Notes under the pieces: generated by a model
Told to the model about the DNA's origin: nothing
What the model saw: the letters and a program-made list of their open reading frames with translations, nothing else
Database searches by the model: none
Made by a program: the position numbers and the translations under genes
Assembly: GCF_018398335.1 (NCBI RefSeq)
Contig: NZ_JAHBRX010000001.1
Coordinates: 1,612,001 to 1,676,000 of the forward strand
Source: Chelatococcus sp. HY11
GTDB lineage: Bacteria > Pseudomonadota > Alphaproteobacteria > Rhizobiales > Beijerinckiaceae
Direction of reading: 5' to 3'
Length of the DNA: 64,000 bases
Shown: one piece after another, positions 17,810 to 25,824 of the stretch
How positions within the stretch are numbered: position 1 is the first letter of the stretch
How the letters are laid out: each line of letters opens with the position of its first letter

Positions 17810-19030
17810 ATGCAGCCGTTCAACATCTACGACTACCGCCGACTGGCGCAGCGGCGACTGCCGCGGGCGATGTTCGAGTACATTGACCGGGGCACCGAGG
17901 ACGAGGTCCTGCTGTCCGATGTCAGGCGGTCGCTCGATGCGGTGAAGCTCAACCAGCATGTGCTGAACGACGTGTCGAACCCCGATACCTCGGTCACTCT
18001 ATTCGGGGAGAGGCTGCCACTACCCATGATCGTCTCGCCGACGGCCGTCGCAGGGTTGGTCTGGCACGATGGCGAGGTGCAGGTTGCAAGAGCGGCCAAA
18101 GGTCTAGGCATCCCCATGTGCGTCGCCACCCAGTCTATGACGACCATGGAGGACATCGCTGAACGCGCCCCAGGCGCGAACCTCTGGTTCCAGCTCTATG
18201 TCTTCGAGGACCGGGAGCTCACGCGGGAGCTGCTGCGCCGCGCCCGGGCTCTCGGGATCAAGAATCTGTTGCTGACTGCCGATACCGCCCGCGCGCCGAA
18301 GAAGGAATGGAACATCCGCAATGGCTTCGGCATCCCGATCAAGCCCTCTGTCAAGGGCGCGGTCGATGTGGTGACGCACCCGCGCTGGCTGACTTCGGTG
18401 CTGCTGCGCTACATCCTGACGACCGGCGTGCCGACCTACGCGCATTACCCTCCCGAATATCGCACCCGGATCACCCGGGCTGTTGTCTGGGACAACGTCA
18501 AGCTGGCGCGGCGCCTGACCTGGGAGGACGCCGCCGAGGTGCGCAGATTCTGGGAGGGCAACCTCATCATAAAGGGCGTCCTCGCTCGGTCGGATGCCGA
18601 GAGGGCACTGAAGCTTGGCGCGGACGGCATCGTCGTCTCCTGTCACGGCGGTCGAAACCTCGATTCTGCGCCGCCCACCATCACGGTGCTGCCTGAGATT
18701 GCCGACGCGGTCGGCAGTCGCCTGACGGTCCTCGCCGACAGCGGCATCCGGCGCGGCAGCGACATCGTCAAGTACAAGGCCGCGGGAGCCGCGGCTGTGC
18801 TCGTCGGGCGCGCGCCGCTTTATGGCGCAGCGGCACGGGGCGAACGCGGCGCCGCGGAGGTGTTGAACATCCTGCGCGAAGAGCTTGACCATTGCCTGGC
18901 CTTCACCGGCCAGCCGAGCTTCGAGCGGATCGCCCGGTCCTTGCTTCGGCAGCCCGTCACCACGACCAACGATGAGCCGCCCCTGGGCGCGCCCCTCCCA
19001 TTCGCGGAACTGAGGCCCACCCTCACCTAG
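17810..19030 (+). CDS. FMN-dependent alpha-hydroxyacid oxidase/dehydrogenase
   Basis: 406 residues of the lactate/glycolate/mandelate oxidase family. Visible are the N-terminal FNIYDYRRLAQRRLP, the FMN region PMIVSPTAVAGLVWHDGE, QLYVFEDRE, the Lys block LIIKGVLARSDAERA, the catalytic SCHGGRNLDSAPPTI (usually SNHGGRQLD) and the phosphate site LADSGIRRGSDIVKYKAAGA. The catalytic His and Arg are kept. It would oxidise an L-2-hydroxyacid to the 2-oxo acid, which could feed the lyases on either side (RraA-like and DapA-like). The exact substrate is unknown. Confidence 0.88.
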   Translation: MQPFNIYDYRRLAQRRLPRAMFEYIDRGTEDEVLLSDVRRSLDAVKLNQHVLNDVSNPDTSVTLFGERLPLPMIVSPTAVAGLVWHDGEVQVARAAKGLGIPMCVATQSMTTMEDIAERAPGANLWFQLYVFEDRELTRELLRRARALGIKNLLLTADTARAPKKEWNIRNGFGIPIKPSVKGAVDVVTHPRWLTSVLLRYILTTGVPTYAHYPPEYRTRITRAVVWDNVKLARRLTWEDAAEVRRFWEGNLIIKGVLARSDAERALKLGADGIVVSCHGGRNLDSAPPTITVLPEIADAVGSRLTVLADSGIRRGSDIVKYKAAGAAAVLVGRAPLYGAAARGERGAAEVLNILREELDHCLAFTGQPSFERIARSLLRQPVTTTNDEPPLGAPLPFAELRPTLT

Positions 19031-19037
19031 CCGGGCA

Positions 19038-19052
19038 GGCGGCCGGGCCGCC
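19038..19052. terminator. GC-rich hairpin after the FMN oxidase gene
   Basis: GGCGGC (19038-19043) pairs with GCCGCC (19047-19052) around a 3-base loop, 8 bp after the stop. There is no T-run; it may moderate read-through into the next gene. Confidence 0.3.
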
Positions 19053-19084
19053 GGCGTGCCAGATGTAAGCAGAAGGACGCTATC

Positions 19085-21388
19085 ATGACGACGAGGTTCG
19101 GCCCGGTCGACCGGGACCTGATCGGCGAGGCCGTCTGGGAGACCATCCCCGGCTCGGACCCGGAGCTTTACGGCAGCGCCACCCTGACAGGACCATCAAC
19201 GGTCGAGGTGCGCAGTTACCAGACGTTCCGTGTCACCTACAGCGTCGGCAAGATGGGTCTCGACGACACCGCTGCGATGCGCGTCGCCTTCCGCAACATC
19301 TCTGACGGGGGCTATCTGCAGACGACCGACCCCACCGCACCAAACTACGTCACCGCGCGCAGCTCTGGTGACGGGCGGCTGCATCTGAAATACGACCGGC
19401 GGGGCGGTCAGCGCCCCTGGGGCGAGACGCTGACCGTGTCGCAACAGGGCGGTTATTTGAAGCCGGGCGAAACCATCGAGATTACCATCGGCGAGACCGG
19501 CGGCGGCTCGCCTGGGGTGCTCATGCCGACCTTCGCCGACATGGGGCGGGTCTTCCGCATCTTCGTCGACGCTCAGGCCACCGGGGTCTTCGTGCCGATC
19601 CCCGGCCCGCTGCTCTCGGTCAGGGTGATCGGCGGGCCCGCGCATCGCCATCTCGCGGTGCTGCCCACGCTGCGCCGACCGGGCGAGAGCTTCACGCTCG
19701 GGATCAAGGCCGAGGACATCTGGGGCAACCCGACCGGACAGGGACCGCGGCGCTTCCGCCTGTCGGCCAGCTTGCCGGTCGAGGGCTTGCCCGAAGTCGT
19801 CGATTTCGCTCCAGCCGAGGGCGCGATAACGCTCGAAGGCCTGAGCTGTCGAGACGAGGGCACATTGGTCGTGACCCTCACCGACGAGGCGGGCGGAACA
19901 GTGATCTCCGGCCCGCTGATCATCCGCCGCTCGGAGATCGCCCACTACTGGGGGGACTTGCATGCGCAGACTGGCGAGACCCAGGGCAACAACTCGATGG
20001 AATATTACCTCGACTTCGCCCGCAACAAGGCGTTCCTGGATGTGACCAGCCACCAGGCGAACGACTTCCAGGTCAACGCCGCCTTTTGGGCGCATCTGAA
20101 CACACTGACTGCAGCGGCGGACGAACCCGGCCGCTTCACCGTGCTACCCGGCTACGAATGGTCTGGGAACACCGCTGTCGGCGGAGATCACAACGTATTC
20201 TATCGTCACGAGGGGGCGTCGATCTATCGTTGCTCGCACGCGCTTGTCGGCGATCGCAGCGACGAGGCGAACGATGCCCACGACCTCCACGCGCTCTACG
20301 CCAAACTCGAGGCGGAACCGATCGAGGCCGTGATGTACGCCCATGTCGGCGGCCGCTACGCGGATATCCACTACGCCCACAACGCCGCACTCGAGGCCGC
20401 GGTCGAGGTGCATTCCGCCTGGGGAACCTTCGAATGGATCTTGACCGACGGCTTCCCCCTGCGGCACCGGGTCGGAGTGGTCTGCAACAGTGACGACCAC
20501 AAGAGCCGCCCCGGCGCCAGCTTCCCCGGTGCCTCGGTCTTCGGGGCCTATGGCGGACTGACCTGTTTCGTCATGGAACGGAACGACCGCGACAGCGTCT
20601 TCGACGCGATCCGGAGCCGCCACACGTATGGCACCAGCGGCCCGCGCGTGTTTATCGACGTCGATTGCACGTTGCCCGAAGGCGGGATGCGGTTTGATCG
20701 CGATCCGCTCACCCTCGCAGGCGCCACAGCCACCGCTGTGACCAGCTGCACGATGGGCGACATCGTTCGCGCCAATGGCAGCCACGCGCGGGTCAGTGTC
20801 GACATCCGTTCCCCCGTTGGGATCGAAAGCGTCGAAATCCGTGACGGCAGCAACGTTCTGGTCAGGCGACGGACCTATTCCGCGGCTGATCTCGGCCGGC
20901 GTGTGAGGGTGCTGTGGTCCGGGGCCGAATACCGCGGGCGTGGACGCGACACCCGGTGGCGCGGACGCGCGGAATTCGAGGGGGCTGTGATCCGCCGTTT
21001 CGAAGCCATCAACCGGCTCAATCCCGAGATGCGGCTCGATCAGGTGGGGTCCCGCTCGGTCATCTGGAACTGCGTCACGACCGGAAACATGATGGGTTTC
21101 GACGCTTGGCTGTCCGAAGCCGCCGGTTCGCTGGAGATCACCACGAGCCTTGGCGGGATCTCGATCGACCTCTCCGAAGCCGGTGTCGAGCCGCAGGTGA
21201 TGGCAGCCGGCGGACTGAAGCGGCAACTGACGGTCCAGCGCCTTCCCGACGCCCCGCTGCCGAAAGAGCTACGGCTCGAAGCCGACGTCGCCATCGCCGA
21301 AGCAGGCGACACGCCGGTCTGGCTGTGCGTGACCTTCGAGGACGGCAATCAAGCCTGGACCAGCCCCATTTATCTCCACCGAGACTGA
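19085..21388 (+). CDS. Cytoplasmic DUF3604-like protein (second in the window)
   Basis: 767 residues with no signal peptide. The N-terminal 290 residues are beta-rich, including RHLAVLPTLRRPGESFTLG, as in two Ig-like domains. From residue 289 the PHP-like part begins: WGDLHAQTGETQGNNSM with His293, then DVTSHQANDF, PGYEWSGN, GGDHNVFYRHEG, YAHVGGRYADIHY and CNSDDHKSRPG with Asp470, Asp471 and His472. Compared with the exported homologue at 3449, the first HxH motif is HxQ (Gln295). It ends with a C-terminal domain of about 200 residues. Its position between an FMN oxidase and a DapA-like lyase implies a hydrolytic step on the imported compound. Substrate unknown. Confidence 0.8.
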   Translation: MTTRFGPVDRDLIGEAVWETIPGSDPELYGSATLTGPSTVEVRSYQTFRVTYSVGKMGLDDTAAMRVAFRNISDGGYLQTTDPTAPNYVTARSSGDGRLHLKYDRRGGQRPWGETLTVSQQGGYLKPGETIEITIGETGGGSPGVLMPTFADMGRVFRIFVDAQATGVFVPIPGPLLSVRVIGGPAHRHLAVLPTLRRPGESFTLGIKAEDIWGNPTGQGPRRFRLSASLPVEGLPEVVDFAPAEGAITLEGLSCRDEGTLVVTLTDEAGGTVISGPLIIRRSEIAHYWGDLHAQTGETQGNNSMEYYLDFARNKAFLDVTSHQANDFQVNAAFWAHLNTLTAAADEPGRFTVLPGYEWSGNTAVGGDHNVFYRHEGASIYRCSHALVGDRSDEANDAHDLHALYAKLEAEPIEAVMYAHVGGRYADIHYAHNAALEAAVEVHSAWGTFEWILTDGFPLRHRVGVVCNSDDHKSRPGASFPGASVFGAYGGLTCFVMERNDRDSVFDAIRSRHTYGTSGPRVFIDVDCTLPEGGMRFDRDPLTLAGATATAVTSCTMGDIVRANGSHARVSVDIRSPVGIESVEIRDGSNVLVRRRTYSAADLGRRVRVLWSGAEYRGRGRDTRWRGRAEFEGAVIRRFEAINRLNPEMRLDQVGSRSVIWNCVTTGNMMGFDAWLSEAAGSLEITTSLGGISIDLSEAGVEPQVMAAGGLKRQLTVQRLPDAPLPKELRLEADVAIAEAGDTPVWLCVTFEDGNQAWTSPIYLHRD

Positions 21389-21430
21389 GACGCCCACGGG
21401 CTGTCCTCCTTCAGACAACTGGAGCCACAC

Positions 21431-22321
21431 ATGCTCACTGCTGACCGTCTGTCGGGCATTCTGCCCGCCCTTACCACGCCCGTCGATCAAGATGACCGGG
21501 TGGACGCGGGTGCCGTCCGAGCGCATTTCGCCTGGTTATTCGAGCATGGCATCGACGGGGTCCTGCCGCTCGGGGGGACCGGCGAATATGGGGCTTTGTC
21601 GCAGGGCGAGAGGCGCCGCATGGTTTCGCTCTGCGCCGAAGAGATGTCCGGCAAGGGCCCGGTCATCGCCGGGGTGCTGGATCCCGGCTATCATGATGCC
21701 CTCCAGTCCGCCAAGGACTTCGCGGCAGAGGGCGCCGACGCCGTGCTGCTGGTGACGCCCTATTATACCAACCCGACCCAGGCCGGCATCCGCGACTATT
21801 ACCTGCGTTTCGCGGACGAGTCCCCTGTTCCGGTTCTTATCTACGAGATCCCCTACCGGACACGGATCGCCATCGAGCCGAAGGTGCTGCATGAGCTGTC
21901 GCGGCATCATCGGATCATCGGCATGAAGGCCTGCAATACCGACATGTACCATTTCCTTCAGGTGATAGCAGGGGTCGCGCCCGATTTCGCCGTGCTGAGC
22001 GGAGAGGACATCCTTTTCCCGCTGCAAGTCGCGGCGGGCGCGCGCGGTGGGATCATCGTGACGGCCAATCTGGTGCCGGGGTTGTGGCGCGAGATCTACG
22101 ACGCGGCCCGGTCCGGTGACCTGAGCGACGCGCTTCCGCGGCACCGGAGGCTGATGCCGCTCATCAACATGGCCTTCGCCGAAACGAACCCGGGGCCTAT
22201 GAAGGCGGTGATGGACCTGATCGGCGTGAATGCGCCGCGCCCGCTCGCGCCGCTCGTCACCCCCGATCCAGAACTCGTCTCCAGCCTCCGCACCGAGCTG
22301 GCGGCACTGCTCAAGGCTTGA
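21431..22321 (+). CDS. DapA/NAL-family lyase or synthase
   Basis: 296 residues, the normal length of the dihydrodipicolinate synthase / N-acetylneuraminate lyase family. GILPALTTPVDQDDRVD, LPLGGTGEYGALSQGER, LLVTPYYTNPTQAGI with the catalytic Tyr region, YEIPYRTRIAI and the Schiff-base Lys in IIGMKACNTD are all present. Catabolic members cleave or dehydrate 2-oxo acids. Because it follows a hydroxyacid oxidase and a DUF3604 protein in one operon, a catabolic role is far more likely than lysine synthesis. Confidence 0.88.
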   Translation: MLTADRLSGILPALTTPVDQDDRVDAGAVRAHFAWLFEHGIDGVLPLGGTGEYGALSQGERRRMVSLCAEEMSGKGPVIAGVLDPGYHDALQSAKDFAAEGADAVLLVTPYYTNPTQAGIRDYYLRFADESPVPVLIYEIPYRTRIAIEPKVLHELSRHHRIIGMKACNTDMYHFLQVIAGVAPDFAVLSGEDILFPLQVAAGARGGIIVTANLVPGLWREIYDAARSGDLSDALPRHRRLMPLINMAFAETNPGPMKAVMDLIGVNAPRPLAPLVTPDPELVSSLRTELAALLKA

Positions 22322-22352
22322 GCCGGCCGTTGGGATTTCGATCGGCGGGCGG

Positions 22353-23522
22353 TTACTTTCCGCCGCCATATTTGCGGCTGGTCACCTTTCGCCGGGGCTT
22401 TGCCGTCCGGCGGTTGGGCGCGGTGAGCCAGCGAAGATCGGCCGCCTCGTCGAGCTCCTCCCGCGCAGCGAGATCGCCGTCCTCTGCCAGCAGCAGGACG
22501 CAGTCGCCGCGACGCACCCAGCCGGCCTCGCGCGTGCCGATCACGACGCCATCCGCAGCCAGCCTGAGGGCGACGGGCTCGGCCATCGGCCGGGTCAGAT
22601 CATGGATGTACCCAGCCAGATCACCGGCCTTGGCTTCATCCCCCAGCCGGGCGATCGGCTCGAAGATGCCGTCCGACATCGCATGGACGAAATCGTGATC
22701 GCGATGCGCCAACAGAAGTCGCGGCGCGACCGCGGCCTGAGATGTCTCGACGATCCCCGCCCACGCAAGAACGCTGTCGAAACCACGCAGGATCTCATCC
22801 ATCGCATCATCGAGCGGCGCTTGCACGCCGATCCGCGTGGCGCCGCTACGCCGCGCCGCCCCGGAGGTGCTGCGGTAGTCGAAGCTGCGGAAGCGGACGA
22901 TGTTGGTTGCGTTGAAGGCGCGTGCCAGGGCGAGGCGCCGCCGCTGCACATCCGGATCAGCGTCGTCGATAAGGGTGGCGCAGGACAGGTAACGCATCGT
23001 TCGGCCGGTGCTGTGCAGATCGATGACCAGGTCGCACTCAGGCATGAGATGCCGTTCGATATACTCTGCAATCGCGCTGGTCGGTGACCCGAAGAGATCT
23101 CCGGGGAAGGACTTGTTCAGGCTCTGGCCGTCCACGGGGGAATTGCGCGTCCCCGCATGCCCGGCGAGAACGTTTGCCATCGTCATCGCGATCACCCGGC
23201 CTTTCATGGCTTCAGGATCGAGTGACCGAACGATACGGGCAGCGGCAATCTGCGCCTCCATTTCGTCACCCGCGACCCCCGCCAGCAGCAGGACTGTCGG
23301 GCCGACGCTGCCCCCCACGATCGCGAGCGGAACCGGCAGGAACCCGTAGGAGGACTGGTTGGACGCGTAGGGAATCTTCACGAAGCCCGCGTGCGTGCCG
23401 CTGGTCGGGAGAGGATCGGAGAGGCCGAAAAGTACATCTGCTGTTGCTGCGGTCACTGCGTCATCACTCCATGCCGGCAGGCCCATGAACGTCTCCGGAT
23501 TGCGAGCGAAAGATAGAGGCAT
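22353..23522 (-). CDS. Succinylglutamate desuccinylase/aspartoacylase-family protein with altered active site
   Basis: 389 residues resembling the DoeB/AstE group of zinc deacylases in layout: HAGFVKIPYASNQSSYG, GPTVLLLAGVAGDEMEA, GRVIAMTMANVLA, SPVDGQSLNKSFPG and DLVIDLHSTGR. In the family the first zinc motif is HxxE (as in NHGDE); here it is Ala84-Gly85-Asp86-Glu87, so the His is missing. The last ligand, His170, is kept. Where relatives have a catalytic Glu, this protein reads ATRIGVQ, so that residue also appears lost. It could be a pseudoenzyme or have a different reaction. The C-terminal 100 residues form the usual beta domain. The ATG at 23522 is chosen because upstream residues lack character. 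Divergent from the Lrp gene. Confidence 0.83.
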   Translation of the reverse strand: MPLSFARNPETFMGLPAWSDDAVTAATADVLFGLSDPLPTSGTHAGFVKIPYASNQSSYGFLPVPLAIVGGSVGPTVLLLAGVAGDEMEAQIAAARIVRSLDPEAMKGRVIAMTMANVLAGHAGTRNSPVDGQSLNKSFPGDLFGSPTSAIAEYIERHLMPECDLVIDLHSTGRTMRYLSCATLIDDADPDVQRRRLALARAFNATNIVRFRSFDYRSTSGAARRSGATRIGVQAPLDDAMDEILRGFDSVLAWAGIVETSQAAVAPRLLLAHRDHDFVHAMSDGIFEPIARLGDEAKAGDLAGYIHDLTRPMAEPVALRLAADGVVIGTREAGWVRRGDCVLLLAEDGDLAAREELDEAADLRWLTAPNRRTAKPRRKVTSRKYGGGK

Positions 23523-23559
23523 TTTGACGGATATGACAACAAACTGGTCAAAATGACGG
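23522..23559. promoter_or_regulatory. Candidate Lrp-family operator between divergent genes
   Basis: An inverted repeat TTTTGAC (23522-23528) / GTCAAAA (23547-23553) overlaps the start of the deacylase-like gene. Its right half is part of GTCAAAATGACGG (23547-23559), whose core GTCA-N3-TGAC is itself palindromic. A near-identical copy lies at 24233-24245 upstream of the DadA-like gene. The arrangement fits autoregulation by the Lrp-type protein coded at 23641. Confidence 0.55.
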
Positions 23560-23640
23560 TTCTCATGCACTCACACTGACGGTATAAAGCGCCGGAACAC
23601 ACAAAGCCGCCCTATAACCAACCTTTCCTGCGGGATTTTG

Positions 23641-24135
23641 ATGGCGAGAGACACCAGCGCGACCGACCGCCGCCTGCTTGCGCTTTTGCAGATGAATGCC
23701 CGGGAATCCGTGGCCGCGCTCGCGCGCAAGCTGGGTATAGCCCGCACCACGGTTCAGGAGCGGATCTCGCGAATGGAGCGCGACGGCATCATCGCCGGAT
23801 ACTCTGTACAGATGCGGCGTGATCCGTTCGATTTGTTCGCCGAGGCGTTGGCTCTTGTGACCGTTACCAACCGCAAGACCAAGTCCGTGACCGATCAGTT
23901 GCGCCAATTACCTGAAATCGTGCAATGCCAGGTCGTGAGCGGCGACTTCGAACTCGTCTGCCGGATTCGGGTCGCGCATCTTGAAGATGTGCACCCGGTC
24001 CTCGAGGAGATCGAGGAGATCCCGGGCGTTGAACGCGTCCGCTCGATCATGGTTCTGCGGACCGCCTTCGACCATACCCAGAGCCTCAGCGGACCGACCT
24101 CCGCTGCCGCGCTGGATCGCGGCGAACTGGGCTGA
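23641..24135 (+). CDS. Lrp/AsnC-family transcriptional regulator
   Basis: 164 residues. The N-terminal winged helix reads TDRRLLALLQMNARESVAAL, then ARKLGIARTTVQERISRMER with the recognition helix, and the C-terminal RAM ligand-binding domain follows (ALALVTVTNRK through LEEIEEIPGVERVRSIMVL). It is slightly long, with a 15-residue hydrophilic tail. It is divergent from the deacylase-like gene and sits in front of the oxidase gene, with matching palindromes in both promoter regions. Ligands of such regulators are usually amino acids or intermediates of the pathway they control. Confidence 0.9.
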   Translation: MARDTSATDRRLLALLQMNARESVAALARKLGIARTTVQERISRMERDGIIAGYSVQMRRDPFDLFAEALALVTVTNRKTKSVTDQLRQLPEIVQCQVVSGDFELVCRIRVAHLEDVHPVLEEIEEIPGVERVRSIMVLRTAFDHTQSLSGPTSAAALDRGELG

Positions 24136-24232
24136 CTCCACGCTCCACCGTCTCTACATACGTCGACAACGTGCAATCGCGCGGTCTCACCTTGCGCCAT
24201 TCGAATTGATCGTCACTTAGACAAAAAAATAC

Positions 24233-24245
24233 GTCAATATGACGG
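24233..24245. promoter_or_regulatory. Second copy of the Lrp-type operator, upstream of DadA-like gene
   Basis: GTCAATATGACGG matches GTCAAAATGACGG at 23547-23559 in 12 of 13 positions and keeps the GTCA-N3-TGAC symmetry. It lies about 85 bp before the oxidase start, within an AT-rich run (24222-24240) that is the likely promoter. Confidence 0.55.
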
Positions 24246-24327
24246 ATTGCGCGGCAAGACCCGCGCTATCCCCGCTATTTCCCGTCAATCCTCTGCTGCA
24301 TAAGCGGTGGTGTGATTGACGGAGAAC

Positions 24328-25587
24328 ATGATGCAGGACCGGGGCGGAGCAGGACGTGAAGTCACGGTGATCGGCGCGGGCATAATCGGGGTTTGCTGTG
24401 CGCTCTGGCTGCAGCGCGCGGGCTTTGACGTGACGATCGTCGACAAGAACGAGCCCGGCAACGGAACGTCCTTCGGCAACACAGCGATGATCACCCCAAG
24501 TCAGGTCGTTCCGCAGTCCATGCCCGGGCTGTGGAAAGACCTCCCGCGCTGGCTGATGAGCAGCCGGAGTCCTCTGAAAATTCGGCCGGGTTACCTGCCG
24601 ATGATCGCGCCATGGCTTTGGGAGTTTCACAGGGCAGCGACGGTCGAGAATGCCATCCGAGTCCATCGCTCTCTCCGCGCCCTCCATGGCGGAACGTTTA
24701 ACCTTTACGCGGAGCTTTCGCGCAGTACCCCGGCGGAGAACTTCTTCGAGATGTGCGGGCACATGCACCTGACCGTACAGGGAGCCAAGTCGCGAAGCTC
24801 GGAACTCGCTGGCCTCATGCGCGAGGCCGCCGGCGTCGTGATCGAGCCGCTGTCCCAGGACGACATCCGCGCATTGGAACCCAGGCTCGCACCGATCTTC
24901 AAGAGCGGTGTCCTGATGCCGGGCAGCGGCCGGTGCCGGAACCCGCACCGGCTTGTGCAGATCTTTGCCCAGGAAGCCGTCCGCAATGGAGCGCGTTTCA
25001 TCAAAGCGGATGTCAACGGGATCTCGGTGGAGAACGGGCGCTGCGTATCGATCGACATCGATGGCACCAGGACCCCGGTTCAGCGCATTGTCGTGGCCGC
25101 CGGAATGGGATCCCGTGCCCTGACGGGCAAATTGGGGATCAAGGTTCCGCTCGATACCGAGCGCGGATATCACGTGACTGTCCCCGATCCCGGTTTCCGG
25201 CCGGAACGACAGGTGATCGTGCGGGAATGGGGGATCGGCGTCGGGCCGATCGATGATGCGCTGCGCGGCGCCGGAACCGTCGAGTTCTGCAGCGTCAACG
25301 CCAAGCCAAACTGGAAACGTGCCAACAACCTCTTGAAGCGCATGAAGGAAATCTACCCTTCGGTGAACACCGAAGGCGCGACTTTGTGGAAGGGGGATCG
25401 GCCGAGTATCTCGGATGGTCTACCAGTTCTCGGACGGCCCGCGCGTTACCAGAACGTATATTGCGCGTTCGGAAACGCGCAGCACGGAATGACTGCGGGG
25501 CCGATGATGGGCAAGCTCGTTGCCGAGATCGTCTCTGGACAGGCCACCTCCATCGACGTCGCACCGCTCAGCCCCGATCGGTTCTAG
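24328..25587 (+). CDS. DadA-like FAD-dependent amino-acid/amine oxidoreductase
   Basis: 419 residues. The FAD-binding N-terminus is EVTVIGAGIIGVCCALWLQ with acidic VDKNEPG after the second strand, then GTSFGNTAMITPSQVVP, which is typical of DadA-like D-amino-acid dehydrogenases. The C-terminus has GDRPSISDGLPVLGRP and FGNAQHGMTAGPMMGKLVAE for cofactor and substrate. It would oxidise a D-amino acid or a cyclic or N-alkylated amino acid to an imine, which fits the RidA gene downstream. GGAG at 24321-24324 serves either ATG 24328 or ATG 24331. Preceded by the Lrp-type operator. Confidence 0.88.
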   Translation: MMQDRGGAGREVTVIGAGIIGVCCALWLQRAGFDVTIVDKNEPGNGTSFGNTAMITPSQVVPQSMPGLWKDLPRWLMSSRSPLKIRPGYLPMIAPWLWEFHRAATVENAIRVHRSLRALHGGTFNLYAELSRSTPAENFFEMCGHMHLTVQGAKSRSSELAGLMREAAGVVIEPLSQDDIRALEPRLAPIFKSGVLMPGSGRCRNPHRLVQIFAQEAVRNGARFIKADVNGISVENGRCVSIDIDGTRTPVQRIVVAAGMGSRALTGKLGIKVPLDTERGYHVTVPDPGFRPERQVIVREWGIGVGPIDDALRGAGTVEFCSVNAKPNWKRANNLLKRMKEIYPSVNTEGATLWKGDRPSISDGLPVLGRPARYQNVYCAFGNAQHGMTAGPMMGKLVAEIVSGQATSIDVAPLSPDRF

Positions 25588-25688
25588 AGCATTTTCGAGC
25601 GAAGTGGGCACCGGTTCGCGTGAAGGAAGTGCGTAGAATCAAAAGCCTAGATCATTTCCGGTGAATCGGAGTTCACCGGAAATGCTCC
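25588..25688. repeat. Rhizobiales-type intergenic palindromic repeat
   Basis: An element of about 100 bp begins AGAGCATTTTCGAGCGAAGT directly after the oxidase stop and ends in a hairpin with a perfect 13-bp stem, CATTTCCGGTGAA (25653-25665) and TTCACCGGAAATG (25672-25684), loop of 6. From memory, near-identical intergenic repeats occur in many copies in Rhizobiales genomes; no second full copy is in this window. It splits the oxidase from the OCD-like gene and the hairpin may reduce read-through. Confidence 0.72.
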
Positions 25689-25824
25689 AGTCGCTGCTTT
25701 CAGCGCGGCGCGAGCGGTTCATCGCCCCGTTCCGCGATACATCCTGTATCTCCACCGTCAATCGGCGGTCTCGATCAACGGATGTCGCCACTTTCGGCGA
25801 CCTTTCCAAACGGGGAACGGCGCG

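Noticed and set aside
21431-25587. Assignment as a hydroxyproline pathway
   Set aside because: A DapA-like lyase and an FAD oxidase are present, but no hydroxyproline epimerase and no ketoglutarate semialdehyde dehydrogenase are seen in the window.
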